A stretch of 64,000 nucleotides of DNA from Candidatus Poribacteria bacterium. Lineage in GTDB: Bacteria > Poribacteria > WGA-4E > WGA-3G. The translations under genes were made by a program, and so were the position numbers. The notes beneath the pieces were generated by a model. It saw nothing but the letters and a program-made list of their open reading frames with translations, was not told where the DNA came from and did not search any database. The first letter of the stretch is position 1. Every line of letters starts with the position of its first letter. The stretch lies in NCBI GenBank assembly GCA_022826805.1, contig JAJDUH010000045.1, positions 1-64,000 on the forward strand, read 5' to 3'. Of this stretch, positions 1-7,990 are shown one piece after another.

Positions 1-472
1 TCAGCGTATAGTTGATAGGCGTGCTAAGTAGATATTGACAATAATCCAGACGCGTCGGTCTAACCATTTTTAGACACCTCCTCACACACTATATTACGGG
101 TTTGGAGGGACTATGTCAACCAGGGTTGCGTAAGTCCTAACCAAGTAAATATAAGATAGAATTATAACATACCCCTTAATCCAAAATCCAGAATAAAATA
201 TACTTGCGTGCGTACGGTAAAGGCAGTATGTGTAGGTTGGGTTGAGCGGTAATAAACGTGATGCTGTTGCGTCAAATAGAAATTTGGATTCAATGTGGAT
301 GGAGCATAAAAGGTGATAGTGAAACCCAACTCCCTGATTGAATGGATCAGGTAATGAATTGTTGGGTTTCGTTGAGGTTCTGGCGCGTTTATAGGATTAA
401 AAAATGTAGCGTTTTCAGTCAGATGTGCATGGTTTCCCCTGTTTCGCTCAACCCAACCTACGGCGTAAGTGC
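1..472. other. Non-coding left edge
   Basis: I see no convincing gene here. A minus-strand open frame (162-551) reads through a palindromic repeat and overlaps the end of the dioxygenase gene, so I treat it as chance. The main content is the nested inverted repeat at 232-461. Confidence 0.6.
232..461. repeat. 230-bp nested inverted-repeat element
   Basis: The outer arms are perfect 17-base inverted repeats, GTAGGTTGGGTTGAGCG at 232-248 and its reverse complement at 445-461. An inner pair, GAAACCCAAC at 321-330 and GTTGGGTTTC at 361-370, closes a second hairpin that also contains a CCTGAT/ATCAGG pairing. The element ends 11 bases past the stop of the dioxygenase gene. It resembles a miniature inverted-repeat (MITE/REP-like) element; no transposase is nearby and no flanking duplication is obvious. 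Confidence 0.7.
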
Positions 473-1318
473 TTAATTGGTCCAACACCCTTCTGTATAT
501 CCATCGCGATTGAATAACTTCCGACGAAACGGCGTTGCGGCTTCCATCCATGCGTCAGGAATTTCTTGCGTGTAGCGGTGCGGCGGACCGGCTTCCTTGA
601 AGATATCGATGTTGAATATACGATAGGCTTGCGGAGAATCGAACGGTTTCGCTTCCACGGCGTGAAAAATGCGGGCGTCAATGTAGACCATGCTGCCCGG
701 AGGTAATTCCAGTCTTTTCTCTCCCAGTTTGCGTCCAGCCTCATGGTCAAAGTCGCCAGCAAGCATTCGTTCAGGAGTCGCTGCTTTCGTCGGTGCGACC
801 TTGTGGCTGCCGGGTATCACCTTAAGGTTGCGATCACCGCGTTTAAAACCGTTCGGATAGTATAGAATCTGGATATAATAGTTATCGCGCTCAGCGTGAT
901 TGATAGGATTCTCATGTTTCCAATGGTGATGATCCTGATGGTATCCGAGTGGACCGACCCCACGGGGGGCGATGTTGAGCGCAGAATGGCAGAAGTGATA
1001 CGCCTCGCCGATAGTTGTTTGTATCAATGCCGTAATGAAAGGGTCATCGATCAGCCGATCGCTGTATTCACCGCGTTCGTTCCATGGACGAATAAAATAG
1101 GGACGCGGCTTGTCATCACCATTGTTCAACATCTCCAGATACTGACGTACAGGTTCAAAACGCTGTGTGATCTCTTCAATCAGACCTTCTCTCCCATCGT
1201 CTGTGAGCACGTCTGGATAAGCGATATAGCCTTCGTTATGAAAAGATTCGATGTCCGCTTGCGAAGGAGCGGATAATCGGAAAAGGGAATCAAGTTTAGT
1301 AGCGTTCTCCATAGCCAT
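473..1318 (-). CDS. Phytanoyl-CoA dioxygenase (PhyH) family protein
   Basis: A 281-residue protein of the Fe(II)/2-oxoglutarate dioxygenase superfamily, PhyH type. Members hydroxylate small molecules using 2-oxoglutarate and O2. The iron-binding facial triad can be read as H127-Q-D129 in GYHQDHHHW, with distal H219 in ARIFHAVEAKP. The YRIFNID stretch just after it is where the 2-oxoglutarate-binding arginine normally lies (R233). No signal peptide is seen, so it is probably cytoplasmic. It is followed upstream on the same strand by a sulfatase. The substrate cannot be predicted; related families act on secondary metabolites, phosphonates or lipids. Length is normal for the family. Confidence 0.85.
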   Translation of the reverse strand: MAMENATKLDSLFRLSAPSQADIESFHNEGYIAYPDVLTDDGREGLIEEITQRFEPVRQYLEMLNNGDDKPRPYFIRPWNERGEYSDRLIDDPFITALIQTTIGEAYHFCHSALNIAPRGVGPLGYHQDHHHWKHENPINHAERDNYYIQILYYPNGFKRGDRNLKVIPGSHKVAPTKAATPERMLAGDFDHEAGRKLGEKRLELPPGSMVYIDARIFHAVEAKPFDSPQAYRIFNIDIFKEAGPPHRYTQEIPDAWMEAATPFRRKLFNRDGYTEGCWTN

Positions 1319-1355
1319 AACTCCTTAGGCAATTCTCTGTTGTTTTCCAACCTTA

Positions 1356-2828
1356 TTACATCTGGCTGTGTCCTTCTTGCTGAAACCGTTCCAGCAATGC
1401 CGTCAATCGTTCCACAATCTCTGGATACGTATCCCACACGTTGTTTGTTTCACCCGGATCATCGTAGATATGATAGAGTTGTCCAGTTGTGTCCGGATCA
1501 GGACCGCCGTCACGAGGTGGGGGCCATCCGCCTGAACTCTGTGTTCCGAGAATCAATTTCCAATCGCCGTGCCGGATAGAAAAAACACCGGTACTGGAGT
1601 GATGGACGATAGCCGATCGTAACGGGGATTCCGGCTCTTCGCCTAACAGTGCGGGTAGGATATTACAACTGTCCTGTCCTGCGTCGTCTGGAACTTCTGT
1701 TCCGACGATAGCAGCACACGTCGCCATGAGATCTGTGAGGCAGGTGAGCGCATCGGTTTCGGTATTCGGCGCGATAACGCCGGGCCAACGGGCAATCAAC
1801 GGCTCTCGGTGTCCACCTTCCCAGATATGTGCTTTGTAACCGCGCCAGTCACCACATGATTTGTGGTCATAAAGGTGATACGGCATCGGGCTACTGTCGC
1901 CTTGGATCCGATCACCCGGTAAGGCACCGTTGTCGCTCGTAACGAAAATGAGTGTGTCATCGGTTTTGCCAGTGCGTTCCAACGCACCCATAACTTCACC
2001 GACCATCCAATCAACAAGCCACACCAGATCGCCGCGAGGACCAGCACTGCTTTTACCGCGTGCAAAATCTGGCACGACTGCCTCCGTGCACGGTTCATGG
2101 GGTGCAGAGGGAGTGAGATATAGGAAGAACGGAGCATCGGCATCGGCTTGCCCTTCAATGTATTCGACTGCTTTCTGTGCGATTATGGGGTCGGCATCTT
2201 TATGCTCCCAACCTGGGACCATCATTCCGCGGCGACTCGTAAACTCTGGCACGTCATGATAGACGCTCGGTTCTTCGACAAAAGTATCGTTCTCAATAAA
2301 ACCGTAAGGCGGTTGACAGGTCGGACAACCAGCGTTCCCGTAGAAATAGTCGAAACCGATATCGACGGGGCCTCCGGTTAGCGGGGCAGAAAAGTCGAGG
2401 TGTTCTTCTAACTCACGTTCTGCGTTCTGCCACGGTAGCGGCGCATGGAAGTCGAAATCGTATCCAGGAACGGTTGAGAATTCGAGACCCAAATGCCATT
2501 TGCCGACACATGCGGTGTTATAACCTGCGTCTTTTAGCAGTCCAGCGACTGTTAAGCGTTCACGTTCGATCAGGGGTGGTTCGTATCCGTAAAGTACGCC
2601 GTGTTTGAGACGGCTCCGCCAGCAGTAGCGTCCAGTTAAAACCCCATATCGTGTGGGTGTACAGACTGCAGAAGGGGAGTGGGCATCCGTGAAGCGAATT
2701 CCCTCTTGCGCGAGTTTGTCCATATTCGGGGTTGGAATCTTTGCGTCTGGATTGTAGCAGCCGACATCACCGTATCCCATATCGTCTGCCATAATAAAGA
2801 CAATGTTTGGGGAAGTATGTGTATCCAT
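1356..2828 (-). CDS. Sulfatase (arylsulfatase family)
   Basis: A 490-residue sulfatase of the alkaline-phosphatase superfamily that hydrolyses sulfate esters. The N-terminus PNIVFIMADDMGYGD carries the metal-binding DD pair (D15, D16). C56-TPTR followed by the GVLTGR block is the formylglycine signature of cysteine-type sulfatases, so the enzyme needs an FGE or anaerobic maturase that is not in this window. A second metal motif, TSDNG, lies in the middle of the protein. No clear signal peptide is seen, unlike many secreted sulfatases. It shares its strand with the downstream PhyH gene, 37 bases away, and may be co-transcribed. The natural substrate is probably a sulfated sugar (inference). 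Confidence 0.9.
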   Translation of the reverse strand: MDTHTSPNIVFIMADDMGYGDVGCYNPDAKIPTPNMDKLAQEGIRFTDAHSPSAVCTPTRYGVLTGRYCWRSRLKHGVLYGYEPPLIERERLTVAGLLKDAGYNTACVGKWHLGLEFSTVPGYDFDFHAPLPWQNAERELEEHLDFSAPLTGGPVDIGFDYFYGNAGCPTCQPPYGFIENDTFVEEPSVYHDVPEFTSRRGMMVPGWEHKDADPIIAQKAVEYIEGQADADAPFFLYLTPSAPHEPCTEAVVPDFARGKSSAGPRGDLVWLVDWMVGEVMGALERTGKTDDTLIFVTSDNGALPGDRIQGDSSPMPYHLYDHKSCGDWRGYKAHIWEGGHREPLIARWPGVIAPNTETDALTCLTDLMATCAAIVGTEVPDDAGQDSCNILPALLGEEPESPLRSAIVHHSSTGVFSIRHGDWKLILGTQSSGGWPPPRDGGPDPDTTGQLYHIYDDPGETNNVWDTYPEIVERLTALLERFQQEGHSQM

Positions 2829-2862
2829 TATAGCTCCTGGGTGTGAGGGTTAAATATCGTGT

Positions 2863-4032
2863 CTACTGTAGTTTCGCCTTCAATTCAGCGAGGTCTTTGT
2901 CGACGGATGCTTTTTTAGCATAACTCGAAAATTCTCGCTCTGATGCCGTATCTTGATATGCGACATCCATTTCAGCGGCAGCCTTTGCCAAAGTCGCTGC
3001 TTCGGTTGCGTCCTGTTCCATCTTCGTAAGTGTCTCAAATGCCTTATTATCTTCTATCTCTTTTAACATCTCACGAAGGTGTGGTTCGGCATCAATGTTT
3101 CTGTGTTGGGCGACGACGACAGATTTTTTCGCTTCCGCCTCTGTCATCTGCTGCTGAAGGTGTTCAAGGAGATTGCTGAGCGATTGAACAACCTGTTTCT
3201 GCTCTTCCCATTGTGCCCTATATTTTTCTGCCAGTTGTTTATATTCGTTTCGTTTTTCGATGTCTTCGCGAGCCAAGTCTTCGCGTCCAGCCTTGAGGTT
3301 AATAATAGCACGTTCTTGCCATCTTTCTACTTGTGTGGCAGCCCCTTCATAAGCGTCCTGATATTGCTTTTCAACGCCGATAGAGGCATTAACCTTCTCG
3401 CGCGCCACTGAAAGCCGAGTTTTCATCTCAGCAATAGCATTCTCGAAAACTTCCTCAGATGCTTCTGTTTTCGCCTCGGTTTCTTCCATTTCATTTTCTA
3501 ATTTGACAACAACAGTTTCAACAAACTTATCGCCCATCCGTTGCCTTTTTTTTCCAAATGCCCAGAGCACATCAAGCGGTTGAAAGATGCTAGAGAGTCG
3601 ACGAATGAAGGAATCTTTGAAGGTACACGGTTCTCCATCCTTCAAGCGGACAACCTGTAAAGACAGCAGCTTTTTCCCAAGCCCCTGCCCGTTTTTGAAA
3701 CCATCCATGAAAAACATCCCTAACATCCACAAGGCAGCACTGATCCCAGGAAATGCATCCAAATCACCAGGCAACCCTTCGGCATGAAGGAAAACCAAAA
3801 GCACTTGGACGATAATCAATATTCGGACCTGGATGCCGCTTCTATAACCGAATATCCATAAAGCAGTACTAAGTAAAACAAAAACAGGGGCAGAGCTCAC
3901 TAAAGCGTTTAGTAAAAAGAGAGAAATGGGTAGAATGGTAGCTAACAATATTCCATCTATAAGGAACGCACCCATCCGAACCCATCGGGAGGCCAATTTA
4001 AATGTTTTCCCTGCGATTTTAATAGACTGCAT
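2863..4032 (-). CDS. RDD membrane domain fused to PspA/IM30-like coiled coil
   Basis: A 389-residue two-part protein. Residues 1-175 are an RDD-family membrane domain: a first segment with R17/R20 and D26, hydrophobic segments at about 22-45, 48-62, 68-84 and 96-110, and the typical block NGQGLGKKLLSLQVVRLKDG at 114-133. From about residue 180 the rest is a charged alpha-helical coiled coil. Its core at 245-310 (LKAGREDLAREDIEKR and a long Q/E/A-rich helix) resembles PspA/IM30/Vipp1 proteins of the bacterial ESCRT-III superfamily. An RDD anchor joined to a PspA-like body would place a membrane-remodelling or stress protein permanently in the inner membrane. The fusion call is made by eye. Confidence 0.7.
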   Translation of the reverse strand: MQSIKIAGKTFKLASRWVRMGAFLIDGILLATILPISLFLLNALVSSAPVFVLLSTALWIFGYRSGIQVRILIIVQVLLVFLHAEGLPGDLDAFPGISAALWMLGMFFMDGFKNGQGLGKKLLSLQVVRLKDGEPCTFKDSFIRRLSSIFQPLDVLWAFGKKRQRMGDKFVETVVVKLENEMEETEAKTEASEEVFENAIAEMKTRLSVAREKVNASIGVEKQYQDAYEGAATQVERWQERAIINLKAGREDLAREDIEKRNEYKQLAEKYRAQWEEQKQVVQSLSNLLEHLQQQMTEAEAKKSVVVAQHRNIDAEPHLREMLKEIEDNKAFETLTKMEQDATEAATLAKAAAEMDVAYQDTASEREFSSYAKKASVDKDLAELKAKLQ

Positions 4033-4133
4033 TCTGGGATAACCTCCTTGCTATTAACATAGAGTCCACAAGAAGCAAAAAGGATGGGTAAATTGAGAAC
4101 ACCTCGTAACGCCGTATGCCTATACTTCTTTTT

Positions 4134-4739
4134 TTAGGCTTTCTGATCTACCATACTTGCGAGGATGCCGAGGATCTTGTCGCATTGTGCTATTGTATAG
4201 ATTGCCATGTCGATGTGCAATTTTTGCCCTTCTAATTTGAGAAAGAGCCAATCCGTTCCAGAGGTCGTCGTGCCGTAAACGGAGGAGATGCTATTCCCTT
4301 TTTCGGCGTTAAAGCGTTGTGCGGCGAGCATTTCGGCGACACATTGGCCCAACCCAAGTTTCACATCAGCATTTTTTGCCTCGACCAGTGCGATAACGGG
4401 TGCCTCCAGGAAAAATTGCTCTGACGACAAACTTATCAAAAAGTCGCATACGCCTGTTAATCCCTTCTCTGCATCAACACTGAAGTCGATCCCAGAAAAG
4501 AGACTGATACGACGATCAAAGTGCTCGCGGAGTTCAAACAATACCCCCGCGACAATCAGTTCTGAGCGTGCTTTCTCTGTTCCTATTGCAACGGCTAAAG
4601 GGACCTTTTTTCGCAATTCCTCCGTAAAATGTGAGTTCGGCGTTACAGGCTCTATTTGAGAAAAGAGGTCTATAGACTCAACCGTTTCTAATTTAAACGC
4701 TGCTCGGACTGATTCTAAAGTAAAATTGCTGTAAGCCAT
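4134..4739 (-). CDS. Hypothetical protein with PD-(D/E)XK nuclease-like core
   Basis: A 201-residue protein with a good ribosome site (CAGGAGGT) before its ATG. The segment GVCDFLISL, followed about 20 residues later by VIALVEAKNADVKLGLGQC, gives the D...ExK spacing of the PD-(D/E)XK nuclease superfamily, and the QC.AEMLAAQRFN helix after it is also typical. Similar stand-alone proteins are common in bacteria with large genomes, such as cyanobacteria, but their function is not established. No partner gene is evident. Confidence 0.6.
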   Translation of the reverse strand: MAYSNFTLESVRAAFKLETVESIDLFSQIEPVTPNSHFTEELRKKVPLAVAIGTEKARSELIVAGVLFELREHFDRRISLFSGIDFSVDAEKGLTGVCDFLISLSSEQFFLEAPVIALVEAKNADVKLGLGQCVAEMLAAQRFNAEKGNSISSVYGTTTSGTDWLFLKLEGQKLHIDMAIYTIAQCDKILGILASMVDQKA

Positions 4740-4794
4740 TTGGTAGACCTCCTGAGTGCAAGAGAACTAACACACAGACACCGTATCTAATAAA

Positions 4795-5853
4795 TCATAA
4801 AGTTGGCACGGTCACTGCGACTTCGCGTCCACCGGCGTTTGAAGAGTCAATCACACCTTGAATGATAACGTTCGTAAGCATCACGCCATACGGGTCAATC
4901 GGTGAAGGTTTTCCCTCACGGACAGCATCAACAAACGCGGTATCTTCTGCTTGGAACACATCGACTGATTCAAATTTGGTAAACTCTTGATCATAGATTT
5001 CGCCGTCTTTGTCCCCGTAGACGCGGACACCTTCCTCTGGTCCACGAACTTCGCCAATACCGAGACGGAGCCCCGCCTTCTTACCGAGGAAAATCGTGCC
5101 TCCGAGCGAATCCATGTTCATGCACCAGCATGTCTTGAAGACCATGCGGGCACCGTTTTCAAAGACGACCCAACCGACACCGAAATCTTCAACTTCGGTT
5201 TCACGGAGGGCAGGATTCCACGTGTTGTGTAGACTAAGATAGTTAGAGGTGATACCAGAGACAGCAACAGGCTTGGGGTGTCCCATTAGATAAAGTGCGG
5301 TATCTAAAGCATAAACGCCGATATCGGCAGACGCCCCTAAACCTGCTGTTGCTTTTACGATAAAACTTCCACCTGGATTTCCACGGCGGCGGTCGGCAAC
5401 GGTTTCGACGTAGTAGATATCGCCTAAGGTGCCGGCATCAACAATTTCTTTTGCTTTGACGACTTGTGCTGAATATCGGAGTTTGAGCCCGATCATTAGG
5501 ATTTTATCGTTTTCTTTTGCAGCGCGCCACATTGCAGCGGCAGCGTTTAACGTTGCCTCCATCGGCTTTTCACAGAAGACATGTTTGCCGGCATTCAGTG
5601 CGGCAACGGTGGGTGCAGCATGTACACCGGTTGGGGTACAGACGTAGACTGCCTCAATCTCGTCCATTTTGAGCATTTCGTTGTAGTCGGAGAATGTGCG
5701 CTTGATGCCCCAACGCTCTTGCGCACGTTCCAGGTTTGCTGGCACAAGATCCGCGGCGGCAACAATTTCGGCACCTTCAATGTTAGCGAGTGTTCCACAA
5801 TGCGCCTGTGCGATGCCTCCTGCACCAATCAAGCCTAATTTAACTGTTCTCAT
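4795..5853 (-). CDS. Gfo/Idh/MocA family oxidoreductase
   Basis: A 352-residue NAD(P)-dependent sugar or inositol dehydrogenase-like protein. The N-terminal Rossmann fold has GLIGAGGIAQAH. The FCEKPMEA motif near residue 94 carries the conserved EKP lysine, and the GASADIGVYALD block contains the catalytic-region aspartate. Length is normal. It is a single gene here, 56 bases from its neighbour. Its substrate is unknown; this family is strongly expanded in the window (three copies). Confidence 0.9.
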   Translation of the reverse strand: MRTVKLGLIGAGGIAQAHCGTLANIEGAEIVAAADLVPANLERAQERWGIKRTFSDYNEMLKMDEIEAVYVCTPTGVHAAPTVAALNAGKHVFCEKPMEATLNAAAAMWRAAKENDKILMIGLKLRYSAQVVKAKEIVDAGTLGDIYYVETVADRRRGNPGGSFIVKATAGLGASADIGVYALDTALYLMGHPKPVAVSGITSNYLSLHNTWNPALRETEVEDFGVGWVVFENGARMVFKTCWCMNMDSLGGTIFLGKKAGLRLGIGEVRGPEEGVRVYGDKDGEIYDQEFTKFESVDVFQAEDTAFVDAVREGKPSPIDPYGVMLTNVIIQGVIDSSNAGGREVAVTVPTL

Positions 5854-6205
5854 TTGTGTCTCCTCATTGGGTGTTATATCTCTTTGATTTTATCTTATTT
5901 TTCTTTTAGAAGTCAAGGGAAAATTGCAATGGTTTTGGGGGGGCGGTGGGTGTGTAATCTTTTGTCAACGAATGGCCAGCATCAGGATTTGCAGGATTAT
6001 AGGGTTGTAAAGGGACAAGACGCGGCGGGGATCCTCGACGCTACGTGTTATGGCGTTTTAACAGATTTTAGCAGGTGGATTCACGGAGGTTTCACGGAGG
6101 TTTTTCTGGCCCCTTGATTCTACTGGGTTTGTGAATTTGAATTTGTGCTTTCTCCGTGAAAACGATTTTAAACAGGTTTTAAGTTATATTATATTTAACG
6201 CATCG
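5854..6205. other. Intergenic region, no gene seen
   Basis: About 350 bases without a supported gene. The only structure I see is a tandem ATTTCACGGAGG-like word at about 6069-6103 with an opposed CTCCGTGAAAA at about 6151. These may form a weak hairpin. Confidence 0.5.
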
Positions 6206-6391
6206 TTATTTTAGAGTGGAATACTTTTTACTGACTTGTGATTCAACGGATAAACACCCCTCAATAGCCTCATAGATGTTTTCAAGCAGCTCTTCAAACG
6301 TGTCACCTTGTGTAGCACACCCTTCGATTGCCGGCACTTCCGCCCAATATCCGCCTTCTTCAGCGTCATGGATGATAACTTTTAATTTCAT
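6206..6391 (-). CDS. HicB-like antitoxin-fold protein (orphan)
   Basis: A 61-residue protein starting MKLKVIIHDAEEGGYWAEVP. It follows the HicB N-terminal pattern: beta strand, then GGYWAEVPAIEGCATQGDTFEEL and a helix ENIYEAIEGCL. I prefer the ATG at 6389-6391 over the longer open frame (to 6439) because the homologous domain begins there and AAGGAGC lies 12 bases before it. HicB proteins normally neutralise a HicA mRNA-interferase encoded next door; no HicA-like reading frame is present on either side. It may be solitary or act in trans. Confidence 0.7.
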   Translation of the reverse strand: MKLKVIIHDAEEGGYWAEVPAIEGCATQGDTFEELLENIYEAIEGCLSVESQVSKKYSTLK

Positions 6392-6596
6392 AACTGCAGA
6401 TTTGCTCCTTATTGATGGATCGAAAATTATAGGGATCACTTGCTCGGGTGTTCCTTCAGCACCTCTGTAGAAAACTAAACGCTCAATAATATATTATGTC
6501 ACAGTTGCCTATGTAAAGCAAGCAGAAACTTAGGGCTATTCAGTTCTCGATTCCGATCTCGGTTTTCGTTGACAGATGTTAATGTTTTTAGGCAAT

Positions 6597-6622
6597 ATCG
6601 CGAGCACAGCTCGCTCCTACAG
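6597..6622. repeat. REP-like palindrome (CTGTAGGAGCGA family)
   Basis: The reverse complement begins CTGTAGGAGCGAGC and ends CTCGCGAT. Related words occur at 8291-8314 and 15990-16007, inside coding sequence. Confidence 0.6.
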
Positions 6623-6940
6623 TGGAATAAGAGTCACATACATAAAGTAAATATGGAAAACTAAATGCCCCTGAGCAGAAACTGTTCATTGAAGGATATT
6701 TCGTTTCCTATCTTTAGCCCCGTAGGGGCGGCATGTTTATTTCCATTGTAGCACGATTTATGAGATCCCGTTCAGCACTTGCAAACTAAAAGTTTACGTT
6801 ACAAAATCCTTGCAATCCATAAACCACCCGCTACTAATAAATAGCAGCTATAACCTAAACAATCACAAACTGACAATAGCATCTCCCTTTTCCAACTCGC
6901 GGTTTTGTTAAGGATTTTTCAATGTTTCATGTAAAAGCAT

Positions 6941-6969
6941 TTGAAAATTCCTAAATAATTTGCTAAAAT
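6941..6969 (+). promoter_or_regulatory. Sigma70-type promoter
   Basis: TTGAAA at 6941-6946 and TAAAAT at 6964-6969 are separated by exactly 17 bases. Predicted transcription starts about 63 bases before the ATG of the small membrane protein at 7040. Confidence 0.65.
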
Positions 6970-7039
6970 AGTTTGATATGCTAACCTAAGTAAGTATGTA
7001 TGTTGCTTTTATATAGTGTAAAAGTATAGGAGAATTACA

Positions 7040-7411
7040 ATGCGAAATGGGCGAAACACTCTGTGTGGAATATTAGGGATTTTCCTTGTCCTTTCTGTTG
7101 CCTTTATGGCATCAGGTCAACCGGTGCCGTCAGACTCAGGAGTTATAACAGTTACTGAAAAAACAGATGTAGGGGAACTAAACAGAAATGTGAAGGACTT
7201 GAGCAAAGATATGAGGGCGCTAAGCGAAAATCTGAAGGATCTAAACAAAAACGTTAAAAAACTTAACACGCAGTTTGCAAGGCTTGATGAAAGGACAAAA
7301 TTGCACTCTAATCTACTATATATACTTATAGCGGGAGTTTTCGGCATCCCACTGACGCGAGTACTATGGTCTAAAAGTAAAGACTCAAAGCCCGAATTAT
7401 GGAACGACTGA
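7040..7411 (+). CDS. Small coiled-coil protein with two membrane segments
   Basis: A 123-residue protein of unknown function. Residues 8-26 form a hydrophobic signal or anchor segment ending ASGQP. Residues 40-85 are a heptad-like coiled coil with repeated LN.NVK.L and LS..M..L words, and residues 92-110 form a second hydrophobic segment (LLYILIAGVFGIPLTRVLW) followed by a charged tail. The ATG has a good ribosome site, TATAGGAGAATTACA. The layout suggests a periplasmic coiled coil held at both ends by the inner membrane. It stands alone, behind its own promoter. Confidence 0.65.
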   Translation: MRNGRNTLCGILGIFLVLSVAFMASGQPVPSDSGVITVTEKTDVGELNRNVKDLSKDMRALSENLKDLNKNVKKLNTQFARLDERTKLHSNLLYILIAGVFGIPLTRVLWSKSKDSKPELWND

Positions 7412-7472
7412 CACAAGTGAAGAAATGATAATGTTTGCACCTATACTAAACTTTGGACTATTTTTTTAAGGG

Positions 7473-7552
7473 ATACACATTTCGCCCCGCTGGGGCTATA
7501 AGAGGGGTGCGGGTTTACCGTATTCCTATACACATTCCGCCCCGCTGGGGCT
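7473..7552. repeat. Direct repeat of a CCCCGCTGGGG hairpin unit
   Basis: A 25-base unit at 7473-7497 recurs at 7528-7552 with one mismatch (period 55 bases). Each copy starts ATACACATT and carries the GCCCCGCTGGGGC palindrome. The position between two genes suggests a REP-type intergenic repeat; a terminator role is possible. Confidence 0.7.
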
Positions 7553-7580
7553 TCCCGTTAGTGCTGACAGATTTCTTTTT

Positions 7581-7868
7581 TCAAGTCGCGTTCATGAGAG
7601 GAACCGTACGTTGATTAAAGGCAACTACCTGTTTGTCGAGCCGAAGGGTTGATTGTGAAGTGTTCAAATCATAACCCGCATCCTCCAAAAATGTCTCAAG
7701 CGTCCCCAGTTTAACCGTCTCTTCCAGTTGAATTTCAATAACTTCAAGGAGATTTTTCCGCGCTTCGTCAATATCCCTGCCGCAGCTGACAACATCTAAC
7801 TCCGGGCAGTAAGCAGTATACATATTTCCCTCTTTCCAAATTTCTTCTGTTACCACTAAATGCTTCAT
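7581..7868 (-). CDS. HicB-like antitoxin-fold protein (second orphan)
   Basis: A 95-residue protein starting MKHLVVTEEIWKEGNMYTAY. The order is a beta strand, the CPELDVVSCGRDIDEARKNL core and a long helix EVIEIQLEE, as in the HicB/UPF0150 fold. The start at 7866-7868 is chosen because GGAGGG lies five bases before it; the open frame upstream (to 8006) runs through low-complexity sequence. No HicA partner is adjacent. Its stop is beside the CCCCGCTGGGG repeats. Confidence 0.7.
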   Translation of the reverse strand: MKHLVVTEEIWKEGNMYTAYCPELDVVSCGRDIDEARKNLLEVIEIQLEETVKLGTLETFLEDAGYDLNTSQSTLRLDKQVVAFNQRTVPLMNAT

Positions 7869-7990
7869 TGTTCCCTCCATATTTATTCGGACATTACGCA
7901 GATACACAAACATATCGGTAAACCCATTCATTGGTACCTTGATAAAGTATATACAAAAAATTCCAAAAAAGCAAGGACTCAGCCCGCGAT

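Larger units (their letters stand above)
6392..7039. other. Repeat-bearing intergenic region
   Basis: About 650 bases with no gene. It contains a REP-like palindrome at 6597-6622 (core CGAGC-ACA-GCTCG), a GCCCC-GTA-GGGGC hairpin near 6717-6729 and the promoter of the next gene at 6941-6969. Confidence 0.6.

Noticed and set aside
162..551. 129-codon minus-strand open frame at the left edge
   Set aside because: It is translated from the inverted-repeat element and overlaps the end of the dioxygenase gene; no domain and no ribosome site.
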